A stretch of DNA of 51,363 nucleotides from positions 1-51,363 of the forward strand of contig JAPLNJ010000555.1 of NCBI GenBank assembly GCA_026692885.1, in the 5' to 3' direction. This stretch comes from Planctomycetota bacterium. Its GTDB lineage: Bacteria > Planctomycetota > Planctomycetia > Pirellulales > Pirellulaceae. The notes under the pieces were generated by a model. The model did not search any database, was not told the DNA's origin, and was given only the letters and a program-made list of their open reading frames with translations. A program made the translations under genes and the position numbers. Shown piece after piece: positions 34,711 to 43,360 of this stretch; position 1 is the stretch's first letter, and each line of letters opens with the position of its first letter.

Positions 34711-37700
34711 GTGCGGGGCGGCAAGGTCAAGTCGCGTTGAAGGATCGCCGGCGTAGGCGTCGTTTTGCCCGGACCACTGGGGGTGATTTCAACCAACTTC
34801 AAGTCGCTGCCGACCAGGCCGTATGGATTCGCGTCGTAATTGACCTGGGCGGTCACCGGCTGGTCACTGACATTCGCGAAGATCAGCACCAACCGTTTTT
34901 CCGTCGGCAGACGCCAGGCACCGCTCAACACGGCAGTGGTTGTCACCCAGGCCGTACCGCCCCATTGCCAATCGGCACGAACCGTCGGGATGTTCCCCGT
35001 CAACTGCGGAGGCCGGGCCATCTCGCCGACGTAGAAATACCGCCGCAACTGATGCCGCAGCTGGACGACGCTCTTGAAGAACTCGGCGTTGTCTTGCTCC
35101 AGCGCCAAGCCCGGATTGATCCAGCCCAACTGCTCGCCGAACACCAACTGCTGGCCGGCGCGCATCCGTAGAGCAAGATTCTTCGTCTCCCCGCCGCCGT
35201 AGGACCGGCCGAACATCTGGATTGACCCGCCGTACACGGCCGGAAACGCGGGCACTTGGCCATCGTATTGCCAGTGCCACGTCAGGTACCCGTCAACACA
35301 GCGGATGTACGGTTCGCCGTTGCACTCGGTGGTCAACATGCGGTCCGGCGGCATGGCCTGACGGATCCCATCCAGCAGTTTCCAGTAGCCCTCAGTCCAC
35401 CAATGTCCGCCGCCCAACGGATGCCCGTGGGTCTTGTCAAAGCACAACGTCGGCGCCGCGGCGGCAATCTGGTCGATGTAAACGCCCTGCACGCCGCATT
35501 CGTTCATCAGCCGTAACACCGTCTCGCGTTGCTTCGTCTGCCAGACCTGCGTTGTGGGACACATCACGCCCAGTTTCACGGGACTGCCATCCGACTCCTT
35601 GCTGCCGTAAGTCTCGGTATACGGTTCGCCCTGCTCGTTCTTGCTGACCGCAGGTCGAGCGATTTTGGTGAACTCGAAATCCTCCAGCCCCTTGTCACGC
35701 GTGTCCCACAGGCGGCCGTTGATATAGGGCATCACAAACACGCCCGACGATTGCAGTTCTCGCACGCCCTCGGCAAAGCCCGACTGCGTGGGGAAGTAGT
35801 GCGGATAGTCGTTATCGAAAGGAATCTGGTGCCAGCTGTACCAATGGAACCCAATCGGCGATTCCAGGGACTTAGCGAAATCCTTCATCGCCCCGACGCA
35901 GCTGGGCGGCGTGCCGCCACCTAGCGCCCAGATAGAAAGCTCGCGCATCCACAGCGGCGTGTCCGGGCGGCCCTCGGCCGTGAGCCGCGGATACCACTTT
36001 GCCTCGCGGCGGACCCAGTCGCGGTAGGTGACTGCGGCGTCGAACCAGTCGCCTCGCACGAGTTGCCAGACCGCCTGGCCGCTCAGTTCGAAGCGATTGC
36101 CCGGCAGGCCCATGTCCGGCACGGGATGCTCGTACCGGAGCACCACGGTTTTGTCCTGCGGCCGCGACTCGCACAGCAGGTCCTTGGTGCTGCCCCACGG
36201 ATCGTGGACGGCCAAGTAGAGGCCGCTCTGGCGATCTTCCCGATACGCCACCATGAACTGCATCGTCGTCCAGCCGCTGGGATAGGTCCCGGTGAACCGG
36301 AACGGCCGGTTCCAGACGCCCTGCTGCACTTCGCCGGCCGCTTTGGGAAAGAAGACGCAACCGCGCGGGCCGAGGTCGGGCACGGCCGCCTCTGGAAACA
36401 CGACCTTCCACAGACTCCACGGCGCGGCCTGCCCCTCGGCCGTCAATTGCCAACGGACAGCGCTCGCCGCCTGGTCGGGAACGACCCGGGCCACGACGCG
36501 CAGATTGCCGAGTCGCTTGTCGAGGGGCTGTTCCCAATGCAGTTCCAAGCCAGCCGTCCGCTCTGTCTTGTCGGCGGTTTGGCCGGAACCTGGCCCCTGC
36601 GAATCGTGCGCAGCCACGATCTCGGTCTTGGTCCAGCCGGCATCGACCAGCAGTCGCAGCTCTTCCCTACTCTCGGCATGCCGCAAGGTGATCGAGAACA
36701 GCGGCGCCGGGCGGCCGGTCACCAGTCGCTGCCTCGTCTGGGAGTCGAACAATTGAAGCAGACGGATCCCGCTATCTTGACGATCAAGAATCATGGTCAG
36801 GTCGCCCGCCGAGACGACTGTCCAACCCGCGGGCTGCTGCCCGCCAGCGACCTGGACGGCCTCCTCCAAACGGCCTTGGGCTTCCAGTTGCTCGGCACCC
36901 TCGACACGCCACAATCCCTGCTGCCGTTCGGCGGGCGGTACGGTGGCGACTTGTTTCGCGACCGTCTCGATCCGGGCGCGGACCGCATCCACCGAGACGG
37001 TGACGCGAGCCGTCGCGGGCAGCGTCTTCTCGGCGGCCTGGACCGCGCGCGCCGGATCCTCGTGAGTGCCCAACCAAAGCCAAGCCGAGAATTGCCGTAG
37101 GGTGTCACCCCATTCCTGCCAAGCCGCGTCGCCGTGGGCTTGCAGGTAGGTGGCGGCCCCGGCGTCATAGAACAAAGCCTGGCCGCAGTGGAACATGCCG
37201 ATCCCCTGACGTCCGTCGTGGACGACTCCCCAACGCGAACACGTATGCGTCTTCTTCGTGTCCTGGAATTCGCCCTGCTCCAGCGGCTCGCCGCCCGCCC
37301 AGCGAGGAAAATCCTCCCGGGGATAGTTCATCTCCAGGAAGTGCAGCTCGTGCCACGTGAACGGCTCGCGTTGACGGAACGTGGCCGTCACGAAGGCCAA
37401 GGGCCGGTCGTGGAAATAGCACCAATCGTAGACGGCCGACGGTTCCGAGGCCGGCCGCTTGCCGCCCTGGACAAAATGCCCGCGGACCCGCACGACGCTG
37501 CACAGCGGGCCTCGCGCCACCAGCTGGACACTGGCCTGCGGATCGTCGCAGACGCCGAAGCTGCCTAACTTCTGATGGTGCACGCGGTTGTTCCAGCGGA
37601 CCGTCTGGAACTCTTTCCCGCTGGCCGGAAAAGTGACCTTCCAAGGTAAGCCGCCGGTCCGCTTTGCAGCATGCGTGACCGTGTAGTCGGGCGTCGTAAT

Positions 37701-38087
37701 GACGCCGTCCCAGGCGGGCGACTGTGGTTGTTCGGGGTCAGGTTTGAATTCCAGCCGCAGCCGTGTCGGTTGGGCTTTCGGCATGCGCAGCACGACGGTC
37801 CCGACCACGCGGGATGTCCCGTCGAAATCGGCTGCGGGCACGAACTGGAACGGCACCGCTTGACCGTCAGCGCCCAGCGCACGAATGCCGCCGGGAGCCA
37901 CGGGTGTCCGCTGGCACCAGCGAGCCGCCGCGGTCAGGTCGACTTGCCCTGTCACCAAACCATCCGCCGCCACGTCCTCGACCAGCAGGAGCACGTCGTC
38001 GGCAAGTCCGGCGCGCGGGAGCTGCAGCATCAGCAACAAGACGAACGATGGTGAAACCCGAAATCCGCATGCCGAAATCCGAAACAT
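34680..38087 (-). CDS. Secreted DUF6259-like glycoside hydrolase
   Basis: 1135 aa. The start has GGAGG six bases upstream, inside the end of the previous gene. A signal peptide covers about 1-30. Residues ~30-700 are beta-sandwich-like, with Trp-rich sugar-binding-type strands. From ~745 (PIGFHWYSWHQIPFDNDY) a TIM-barrel domain of the DUF6259 type begins. GVYIDQIAAA (~866) is a likely nucleophile strand and TTECNGE (~916) may hold the acid. Such domains are related to alpha-galactosidase-like clans. It probably attacks a complex polysaccharide outside the cell. It lies one base after the MBL gene, so the two are co-transcribed. Its last codons fall in the repeat at 34561-34710. Confidence 0.8.
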   Translation of the reverse strand: MFRISACGFRVSPSFVLLLMLQLPRAGLADDVLLLVEDVAADGLVTGQVDLTAAARWCQRTPVAPGGIRALGADGQAVPFQFVPAADFDGTSRVVGTVVLRMPKAQPTRLRLEFKPDPEQPQSPAWDGVITTPDYTVTHAAKRTGGLPWKVTFPASGKEFQTVRWNNRVHHQKLGSFGVCDDPQASVQLVARGPLCSVVRVRGHFVQGGKRPASEPSAVYDWCYFHDRPLAFVTATFRQREPFTWHELHFLEMNYPREDFPRWAGGEPLEQGEFQDTKKTHTCSRWGVVHDGRQGIGMFHCGQALFYDAGAATYLQAHGDAAWQEWGDTLRQFSAWLWLGTHEDPARAVQAAEKTLPATARVTVSVDAVRARIETVAKQVATVPPAERQQGLWRVEGAEQLEAQGRLEEAVQVAGGQQPAGWTVVSAGDLTMILDRQDSGIRLLQLFDSQTRQRLVTGRPAPLFSITLRHAESREELRLLVDAGWTKTEIVAAHDSQGPGSGQTADKTERTAGLELHWEQPLDKRLGNLRVVARVVPDQAASAVRWQLTAEGQAAPWSLWKVVFPEAAVPDLGPRGCVFFPKAAGEVQQGVWNRPFRFTGTYPSGWTTMQFMVAYREDRQSGLYLAVHDPWGSTKDLLCESRPQDKTVVLRYEHPVPDMGLPGNRFELSGQAVWQLVRGDWFDAAVTYRDWVRREAKWYPRLTAEGRPDTPLWMRELSIWALGGGTPPSCVGAMKDFAKSLESPIGFHWYSWHQIPFDNDYPHYFPTQSGFAEGVRELQSSGVFVMPYINGRLWDTRDKGLEDFEFTKIARPAVSKNEQGEPYTETYGSKESDGSPVKLGVMCPTTQVWQTKQRETVLRLMNECGVQGVYIDQIAAAAPTLCFDKTHGHPLGGGHWWTEGYWKLLDGIRQAMPPDRMLTTECNGEPYIRCVDGYLTWHWQYDGQVPAFPAVYGGSIQMFGRSYGGGETKNLALRMRAGQQLVFGEQLGWINPGLALEQDNAEFFKSVVQLRHQLRRYFYVGEMARPPQLTGNIPTVRADWQWGGTAWVTTTAVLSGAWRLPTEKRLVLIFANVSDQPVTAQVNYDANPYGLVGSDLKLVEITPSGPGKTTPTPAILQRDLTLPPRTAVAWELGVR

Positions 38088-38088
38088 G

Positions 38089-38856
38089 TTACACCTCCAT
38101 CACTTGACTGACTCGATAACGGCTGGCGACCTGCAGCGAGTATCCTTCGCCCAGCACTTCTCGGTGGGTCCGTAGCGCCAACTCCGGCGTGTTGTTGTGT
38201 TCGGAAAGATGTCCCAGGCACGCCCAGCGTAGCCGCTGGTCGAACGCCGCCTCAAGCAACTCGGCACACTCCAGGTTGGACAGATGCCCGCCAAGTCCGC
38301 TGATCCGCTCCTTGAGAAAGTCCGGATACGGCCCGTTGGCCAGCATCGCGGGATCGTAGTTGCTTTCCAGCAGCACCGCGTCCAAGGAACACACGGCGGA
38401 TCCCAGGCCATCGAATACGTGTCCCAGGTCGGTCATGATGCCCAGACGCCGCTGGCCGTCATCGACGATGAATGCGACGCCATCCGCACCATCGTGCGGC
38501 GTCGGAATAGCCTCCACCACAACCTCGCCGAAGAGCATGGCCCCACCCGCCTGGAACTCGCGGATGTCCGTCAGTTTGCCCAGCTTGGTGTACGCCGTGG
38601 CCGCGGCGAGCGTCTTGCGAGTGATGTAGACGGGCAAGCCGAACTGCCGCTGATAGATGCCCAGGCAGCGGGCATGGTCGCGGTGATCATGCGAGATCAG
38701 CAGGGCATCGATGCTGGCAATATCCACGCCGTGTGCAGCCAGCCGCTCCTTGGCCTGGATCCCGCTGATCCCCGCATCGAACAGCAGTCGCACACCGTCC
38801 GCTTCCACGTAGATACAGTTGCCATTGCTACCGGATTGGAGCGAGATGATTTTCAT
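38089..38856 (-). CDS. MBL-fold metallo-hydrolase, WalJ/YycJ type
   Basis: 255 aa. It begins MKIISLQSGSNGNCIYVE, the hallmark of the WalJ/YycJ group, and carries the metal motif HDHRDH (H56, H58, D60, H61), later TPHDGADG and GHLSEHNN for further ligands. It is cytoplasmic, with no signal peptide. Relatives are implicated in cell-wall homeostasis signalling and as 5'-3' nucleases in DNA repair. The length is normal for the family. No strong ribosome site precedes ATG 38856. It is the first gene of a two-gene operon with the secreted hydrolase. Confidence 0.9.
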   Translation of the reverse strand: MKIISLQSGSNGNCIYVEADGVRLLFDAGISGIQAKERLAAHGVDIASIDALLISHDHRDHARCLGIYQRQFGLPVYITRKTLAAATAYTKLGKLTDIREFQAGGAMLFGEVVVEAIPTPHDGADGVAFIVDDGQRRLGIMTDLGHVFDGLGSAVCSLDAVLLESNYDPAMLANGPYPDFLKERISGLGGHLSNLECAELLEAAFDQRLRWACLGHLSEHNNTPELALRTHREVLGEGYSLQVASRYRVSQVMEV

Positions 38857-38932
38857 GCGGGCATTCTACCGCTTCGCGGACTCCGGTACACTGCTTCGGC
38901 AGGACGAATTCGCGTCTCCGGAGATTCAGGAA

Positions 38933-39145
38933 ATGGTAACCGATCGCTTCGTGATCCCCGGCATCGTCAAGAACGGATTGGTGGTGCCGCAGAACGACTC
39001 GCCGCTCCCCGACGGAGCCCATGTCGACATTGTCATTGGACCACCCGAGGTCACCCCGCAATTGCGGGACGAATTGCAGCAGTGGGACAGGCTGGGCGAC
39101 GAAGCCTGGGCGATGATTGACCAGTGGGCGAAGGAAGACCAATGA
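38933..39145 (+). CDS. Antitoxin of a MazF-type toxin-antitoxin pair
   Basis: 70 aa from ATG 38933 with GGAG nine bases upstream. The frame is open back to 38819, but that part overlaps the divergent MBL gene. The N-terminus (FVIPGIVKNGLVVPQNDSPLP, DGAHVDIVI) looks like an AbrB/DUF104-like DNA-binding fold. The C-terminal part is an acidic, Trp-containing helix (LRDELQQWDRLGDEAW) of the toxin-wrapping kind. Its TGA overlaps the ATG of the toxin frame by 3 bases (ATGA), as usual for such pairs. Confidence 0.75.
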   Translation: MVTDRFVIPGIVKNGLVVPQNDSPLPDGAHVDIVIGPPEVTPQLRDELQQWDRLGDEAWAMIDQWAKEDQ

Positions 39146-39379
39146 CCGTTGGCGACATTCATTGGGTCGAACTGTCGGCGGCTGATGATCACGAGCAAGG
39201 CGGGCGGCGGCCGGGGGTCATCTTGCAGGACGACGCCTACGGTCGAAGTCTGCCGCTCATGCTGGTCGTGCCGCTCACCACCGCGAGGGCGCCCTCCGTT
39301 TGCGGGAACCACGCTGATTGGCGATGGCTCGCCTGCGGTGGAAGTTGAATCCCGATGCCGGCTGGATGTCGCGGCATGA
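39142..39379 (+). pseudogene. Frameshifted MazF/PemK-like toxin
   Basis: The frame from ATG 39142 reads GDIHWVELSAADDHEQGGRR, PGVILQDD and MLVVPLTTARA, the start of a MazF-type endoribonuclease. It then shifts and stops at 39348. The expected continuation FAGTTLIGDGS appears in another frame and stops at 39379. The family is ~110 aa. Both a frameshift and a shortened C-terminus are needed to explain this, so the toxin is dead or a truncated variant. Confidence 0.65.
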
Positions 39380-39499
39380 TTCTGTTCCTCCGCATGTTGG
39401 AAGCTCTGGCCGCTTGGTACAATGCGTCACGTGGCCGTGCAAATCCGGCTGTAGAATTACATAGTTCGTCGCTCGACATGGCCTCAGAAGGAGCGTGGC

Positions 39500-39958
39500 A
39501 TGAAAGACAAACTGTCCGAGTCCGAGAGAGAGGTCTGGCTGGATTGGCGCGGGCCGTTTGAATTCACCGCTGACGGGGAATTGACCCGCTGTCGAGGATG
39601 CGTGTCAAAACGTCCGCCCTCGGGATCGGGAATCTATCTCGCCACCGGAGATCAACCGCTCTACGGTCGCGGCGTTCTAATGTACATTGGAAGAACTCGG
39701 CGCGGCTTCAACCACCGACTGCCTGAGCACGAATGGCTCTGCTCGGAGTGGTCTGTCGAGATCTACGCTGCTACGGTAGACGAGGCACTGATTGACGACG
39801 TTGAGCGGCTCCTGATCTATGTTCATTCTCCCCTTTACAACTGTTCGAATGTGTCGGAACCGCCACGGCTTGCTTCGCCGTTGCGGATTTTCAATATCGG
39901 TCGGTTCTGGGGCTTGTATCCGGAAGTGTCTTCGCGCCACGCGTGGGCGAACGAGTAG
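39500..39958 (+). CDS. GIY-YIG domain protein
   Basis: 152 aa, with AAGGAG seven bases before ATG 39500. The first motif is GSGIYLATGD, the second MYIGRTRRGFNHRL, and a Glu follows in a helix (DEALIDDVERLLIYVHSP). This fits a GIY-YIG nuclease domain. Short stand-alone members of this type are common in bacterial accessory regions, and their role is unclear. It is the first gene of a cassette-like block and is followed within 30 bp by an attC-like palindrome. Confidence 0.7.
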   Translation: MKDKLSESEREVWLDWRGPFEFTADGELTRCRGCVSKRPPSGSGIYLATGDQPLYGRGVLMYIGRTRRGFNHRLPEHEWLCSEWSVEIYAATVDEALIDDVERLLIYVHSPLYNCSNVSEPPRLASPLRIFNIGRFWGLYPEVSSRHAWANE

Positions 39959-39983
39959 AATCGGTCTTGCCCAAGGCAATCGT

Positions 39984-40080
39984 GCGCGTCGGACCAACGG
40001 ATCGACCACCGGGGCCGGCAGGGTCCAAAGACATGATGAGCGGATGACGGCCCCCGTGGTGATCCGTGGCGTTCGTCGTG
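39984..40080 (+). repeat. attC-like imperfect palindrome 1
   Basis: Arm 39998-40018 pairs with 40048-40067 with one mismatch and one unpaired extra G on the left arm, and further outer pairing brings the ends together. The size (~97 bp), a position right after a small gene, and the extrahelical base are features of integron attC sites. The outer core (GTTCGTC) does not match the strict GTTRRRY consensus. Confidence 0.5.
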
Positions 40081-40093
40081 ACGGAATTCTACG

Positions 40094-40594
40094 ATGGACA
40101 GAGTTTACATTGAGACCTCGATCGTAAGCTACGCGTCGGCATGGCCGAGTCGTGAAATCGAAACCGCGGCGTTGCAACAACAAGCACGCGACTGGTGGAG
40201 AACGGAGCGTCCGAAGTTCGATCTTGTCACATCACAATTGACACTTGACGAGGCGTCTGCGGGTGACCCCAGTGCGGCTGCGGATCGCCTGAAACTGCTT
40301 GACGGGCTTCCGCTACTGGATATCAACGCTGACACGGAAGCCCTCGCCGCGCGATTGCTTGCCGCTCACACGATGCCGCAAAAAGCGGCAGCCGATGCGT
40401 TGCACGTTGCCACCGCTGCCCTTGGCGGTGTAAAGTACTTGTTGACATTGAACTGCAAGCACATCGCGAACGCCCACGAACTTCCTCGCATCTACGAGTT
40501 GCTTGATCGTGAGGGTTTGGGGCAATTGCTGATTTGTACGCCCGCTGAGTTTCTAGGTGGTGATTCCAATGACGAAGAGACAACCGATTCTTGA
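40094..40594 (+). CDS. PIN-domain toxin (VapC-like)
   Basis: 166 aa from ATG 40094. The PIN fold residues are visible: VYIETSIVSY at the N-terminus (Glu in the place of the usual first Asp), TLDEAS, KAAADALHVATAA with the central Asp, and TLNCKHIAN. PIN toxins cleave RNA. The small gene at 40569 overlaps its 3' end in another frame and looks like the partner. The toxin-first order is the reverse of typical vapBC but common in this subgroup. Confidence 0.85.
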   Translation: MDRVYIETSIVSYASAWPSREIETAALQQQARDWWRTERPKFDLVTSQLTLDEASAGDPSAAADRLKLLDGLPLLDINADTEALAARLLAAHTMPQKAAADALHVATAALGGVKYLLTLNCKHIANAHELPRIYELLDREGLGQLLICTPAEFLGGDSNDEETTDS

Positions 40595-40784
40595 CGAACT
40601 GCACGCCGTCCGCGAGCAACTGCTTGCCGAATCTGGCGGTACGCTGACTGGACTCGTTGCCCGCCTTCAAGCCGAACAAGAGTCGTCTGGACGCACCATA
40701 ATCAAAACACGAACCAGCGAATGCACGGGAGTGGCGGCTTGCTTGCGTTTTGAAGTGGAGAGGGCAGGGACCGCCACCCCGTGA
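40569..40784 (+). CDS. Putative antitoxin of the PIN pair
   Basis: 71 aa from ATG 40569, overlapping the toxin gene by 26 bases. TKRQPILDELHAVREQLLAE followed by SGGTLTGLVARLQAEQE is the typical small helical antitoxin found next to these PIN genes. The last ~23 residues (from KTRTSECTG) are encoded inside the attC-like palindrome, so the C-terminus may have been set by cassette insertion. Confidence 0.7.
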   Translation: MTKRQPILDELHAVREQLLAESGGTLTGLVARLQAEQESSGRTIIKTRTSECTGVAACLRFEVERAGTATP

Positions 40785-40806
40785 TTCGTGTCGTTGCTCA
40801 GCTAAC
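40709..40806 (+). repeat. attC-like imperfect palindrome 2
   Basis: The arm around CGAATGCACGGGAGTGGCGG (near 40718-40739) pairs with the arm near 40771-40790 (CCGCCACCCCGTGATTCG), leaving an extra G and an extra A unpaired. The unpaired G falls at the same position as in copy 1. The size is the same, and again it follows a small gene (the antitoxin). Confidence 0.5.
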
Positions 40807-40840
40807 AGGTCTCGCGAAACTCAACTCCCATGGATTGGCC

Positions 40841-41041
40841 ATGACACGATTTGACATCCCGTGGGAGGATAACTACATCGGCCACTGGATTGGTGAACCG
40901 TCGCGAGTCCTGCTTGTCAAGAAGGCTGGCGTTCGGCGATATCTCGCAACCGGTCATCTGTTTCAGCGACAAACTAGGCCTGGCCATCGTGCATCGGCTT
41001 GGGTTGGAACCGGAGTAGTGAGGAGGGTGAGGCCTTCGTAG
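40841..41041 (+). pseudogene. Possible truncated cassette gene
   Basis: A frame begins MTRFDIPWEDNYIGHW right after the second attC-like palindrome and reads plausibly to about 40970. It then enters the 3' end of the convergent WD40 gene. It may be a cassette gene cut by rearrangement. No family is recognised. Confidence 0.25.
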
Positions 41042-43212
41042 ATTCCGTGCGCCAAACTGGTCAAGCCGCGCAGTTCAGGCAGATGCCAAAGCCGGACCGA
41101 CTTATCCCAGCCTCCAGAGACAACGGAGTAGCCGTCCGGCGAAAAAGCCACGGTGCTCACGGGCGCCGTGTGACCGGAGAAACAGACCAGTTGCTGGCCG
41201 GTCTCCACGTCCCACAAGCGTACCGTTTTATCGCGCGAGCCGGTCACCACTTTCGTCCCGTCGCGCGAAATCGCTACGGCCTCCACCCAATTCGAGTGGC
41301 CTTCCAACGACCGCACCTGTTGGCGCGTTTCCGTGTCCCATAGTCGGGCCGTGTTGTCATGGCCTCCCGACACCAGGCGGCGGCTGTCGGCCGAGAAGGC
41401 GAGCGCCACCACCGGCTGGACGTGCCCTCGCAGTTGGCCGACTTCCTGGCCGCTGTTGAAATCCCAGACCCGTACGAACGGCTCGTCGCCGCCGGCAGCA
41501 ACCCAGTGGTTGTCGGGCGACACGGTCACGGCCCAGATGCGACCCGTCTGGCCTTCAAACCGTTTGAGTTCCTGGCAGCTCTCCAGATCCCACAGCCTCA
41601 CGGTCCGGTCCCAGCTGCCGGTGAGTAAGTGACGGCCTCGGGCGGCAAAGGCGAGAGAGGACACGCGACCCGTGTGGCCCTCAAGGGTGCGAATCTGCCC
41701 CGTGGTAGCGTGCCAAATCCGGACGCTTTGATCGCCGCTGGCCGAGGCGATGAGGCTGCCGTCCGGCGACCAGGCCAGGGCGGTAACCGGGGCGGTGTGG
41801 CCGTCGTAAGTGCGGAGCACGCGGCCGGTTTCCAGGTCCCACAAGCGGATCGCGAAATCCTTCCCTGGGATCCACGTCAGCTCGTCCGGGGCCGTCCCGC
41901 CCTGCTGCCAGCATTCACCACCGCCACCGGAGATCACCTGTCGTCCAGCGGGCGAAAAGGCCACGCTCCAGACTACGTTCTGATGCCCGTCGGAGCCGTT
42001 CCCGCTGTTGCGGTTGGGCTCCGGAACGAGACGCGCCGCGTGAGCCGTGTGCCAATTCGAATCCGGCTCCGGCAGCCGCCATAAGCGGATCGTTTTGTCC
42101 CAACCGCCCGAGACCACGAAGCGCCCGTCCGCAGAGAACGCCACTTTGCAGATGGGTGCGGTATGACCGTCCAATTGCCCCACTTGCTTCCCGGTCTCCA
42201 CCTCCCACAACCGCAGCGTCGTGTCCCAAGAGCCCGTGAGCAGGGTTCGACCGTCCGGCGAAAAGGCCACGCTGCGGACGAAGTTGGCGTGCCCCTCCAG
42301 GCAGTGTTTTTCCGTTCCCGCCGACAGATCCCAGATGCGGGCCGTATGGTCCTGGGCTCCGGAGGCCAGGTAACGGCCGTCCGGTGAAAAGGCCACGGTG
42401 ATGGCCAGCCTTTGATGGCCGTCAAGCCGCTGCAGCACCTGACCGCTCGCCACGTCCCAAATGCGAATCGTGTACCCATCGCTACAGCCACAGGAGGCGA
42501 CACGCTGGCCGTCGGGCGACAAGGCCACGCCCCAGAGATGGCAGGGATGCCCCTCAAACCGTTGCACCTCCCGGCCTGTCTCGACGTCCCACAGCCGCAG
42601 GGTCCGATCGTGAGCCCCCGACAGCACACGACGTCCATCCGTCGAGAACACCAGGCTGGTCACGCGAGCGTTGTGCCCCACAAACCGGCGACGCTCTCGC
42701 CCCGTGTCCGTCTCCCACAAACGCACCGAGTTGTCGGCACTGGCCGAGGCGAAGGAATAACCATCCGGGACGAAGGCCACGCTGGTGACCGTCCCGGTGT
42801 GCCCCACGAACCGCCGAACCAAGGCGCCCGTGGCGCGATCCCAGAGGCGGATCACGAAGTCCGACCCGGGTGCCCATTCCAGTTTCTGCTGATCCGCGCC
42901 ACCTGGATTTCCGACCGAATCCCCGCCGCCGGAGACCACGTAGCGGCCGTCGGGTGAGCAAGCCAGTCCCCAAACCATGTTCTCATGACCTTCGAAGCGG
43001 GAAACGAGATGCGGACTGGCGGGGCAGTCGTGGCCCAACGCGGCGGACGGCGGCGGTTCCTCAGCCGTCGCCGAAACGTGTCGCGCCTGAGCCTCGCGGT
43101 TCCGCAGGATTACGATTGAGTCTGGCGTCGTCGTCGATTCGTCATCGGCGGATGAAGCCTCAGGGCCACACCACAGGCAGCACAATACGACCAATAGCAG
43201 GGATCGTTTCAC
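40963..43212 (-). CDS. Exported 14-repeat WD40 propeller protein
   Basis: 749 aa with a signal peptide (about 1-22, LLLVVLCCLWCGPEASSA). Fourteen WD40 repeats of ~42 residues can be counted, each with a GH dipeptide, S-PDG turn and a final R-LWD/W. Repeats 1 and 8 carry similar insertions (GGADQQKLEWAPGSDF and GGTAPDELTWIPGKDF), so the protein looks like two seven-bladed propellers made by duplication. It has no enzymatic domain and no membrane anchor, and is probably an extracytoplasmic protein-interaction platform. It ends close to the cassette-like block, which is convergent with it. Confidence 0.9.
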   Translation of the reverse strand: MKRSLLLVVLCCLWCGPEASSADDESTTTPDSIVILRNREAQARHVSATAEEPPPSAALGHDCPASPHLVSRFEGHENMVWGLACSPDGRYVVSGGGDSVGNPGGADQQKLEWAPGSDFVIRLWDRATGALVRRFVGHTGTVTSVAFVPDGYSFASASADNSVRLWETDTGRERRRFVGHNARVTSLVFSTDGRRVLSGAHDRTLRLWDVETGREVQRFEGHPCHLWGVALSPDGQRVASCGCSDGYTIRIWDVASGQVLQRLDGHQRLAITVAFSPDGRYLASGAQDHTARIWDLSAGTEKHCLEGHANFVRSVAFSPDGRTLLTGSWDTTLRLWEVETGKQVGQLDGHTAPICKVAFSADGRFVVSGGWDKTIRLWRLPEPDSNWHTAHAARLVPEPNRNSGNGSDGHQNVVWSVAFSPAGRQVISGGGGECWQQGGTAPDELTWIPGKDFAIRLWDLETGRVLRTYDGHTAPVTALAWSPDGSLIASASGDQSVRIWHATTGQIRTLEGHTGRVSSLAFAARGRHLLTGSWDRTVRLWDLESCQELKRFEGQTGRIWAVTVSPDNHWVAAGGDEPFVRVWDFNSGQEVGQLRGHVQPVVALAFSADSRRLVSGGHDNTARLWDTETRQQVRSLEGHSNWVEAVAISRDGTKVVTGSRDKTVRLWDVETGQQLVCFSGHTAPVSTVAFSPDGYSVVSGGWDKSVRLWHLPELRGLTSLAHGIYEGLTLLTTPVPTQADARWPGLVCR

Positions 43213-43360
43213 AGCACACCTCCCCAGGATTCATCTTGGACGGGGCTCCACTGAATGCCGCAGCCGGGCTGCGGCTGCCACGAGCTTCCTAAAGGCAAGG
43301 CCCGTTGCTGGCCGGAGGCCGACAGACGACGGAAGATTTCTCGCCCCGCGGCGTGCTTCT

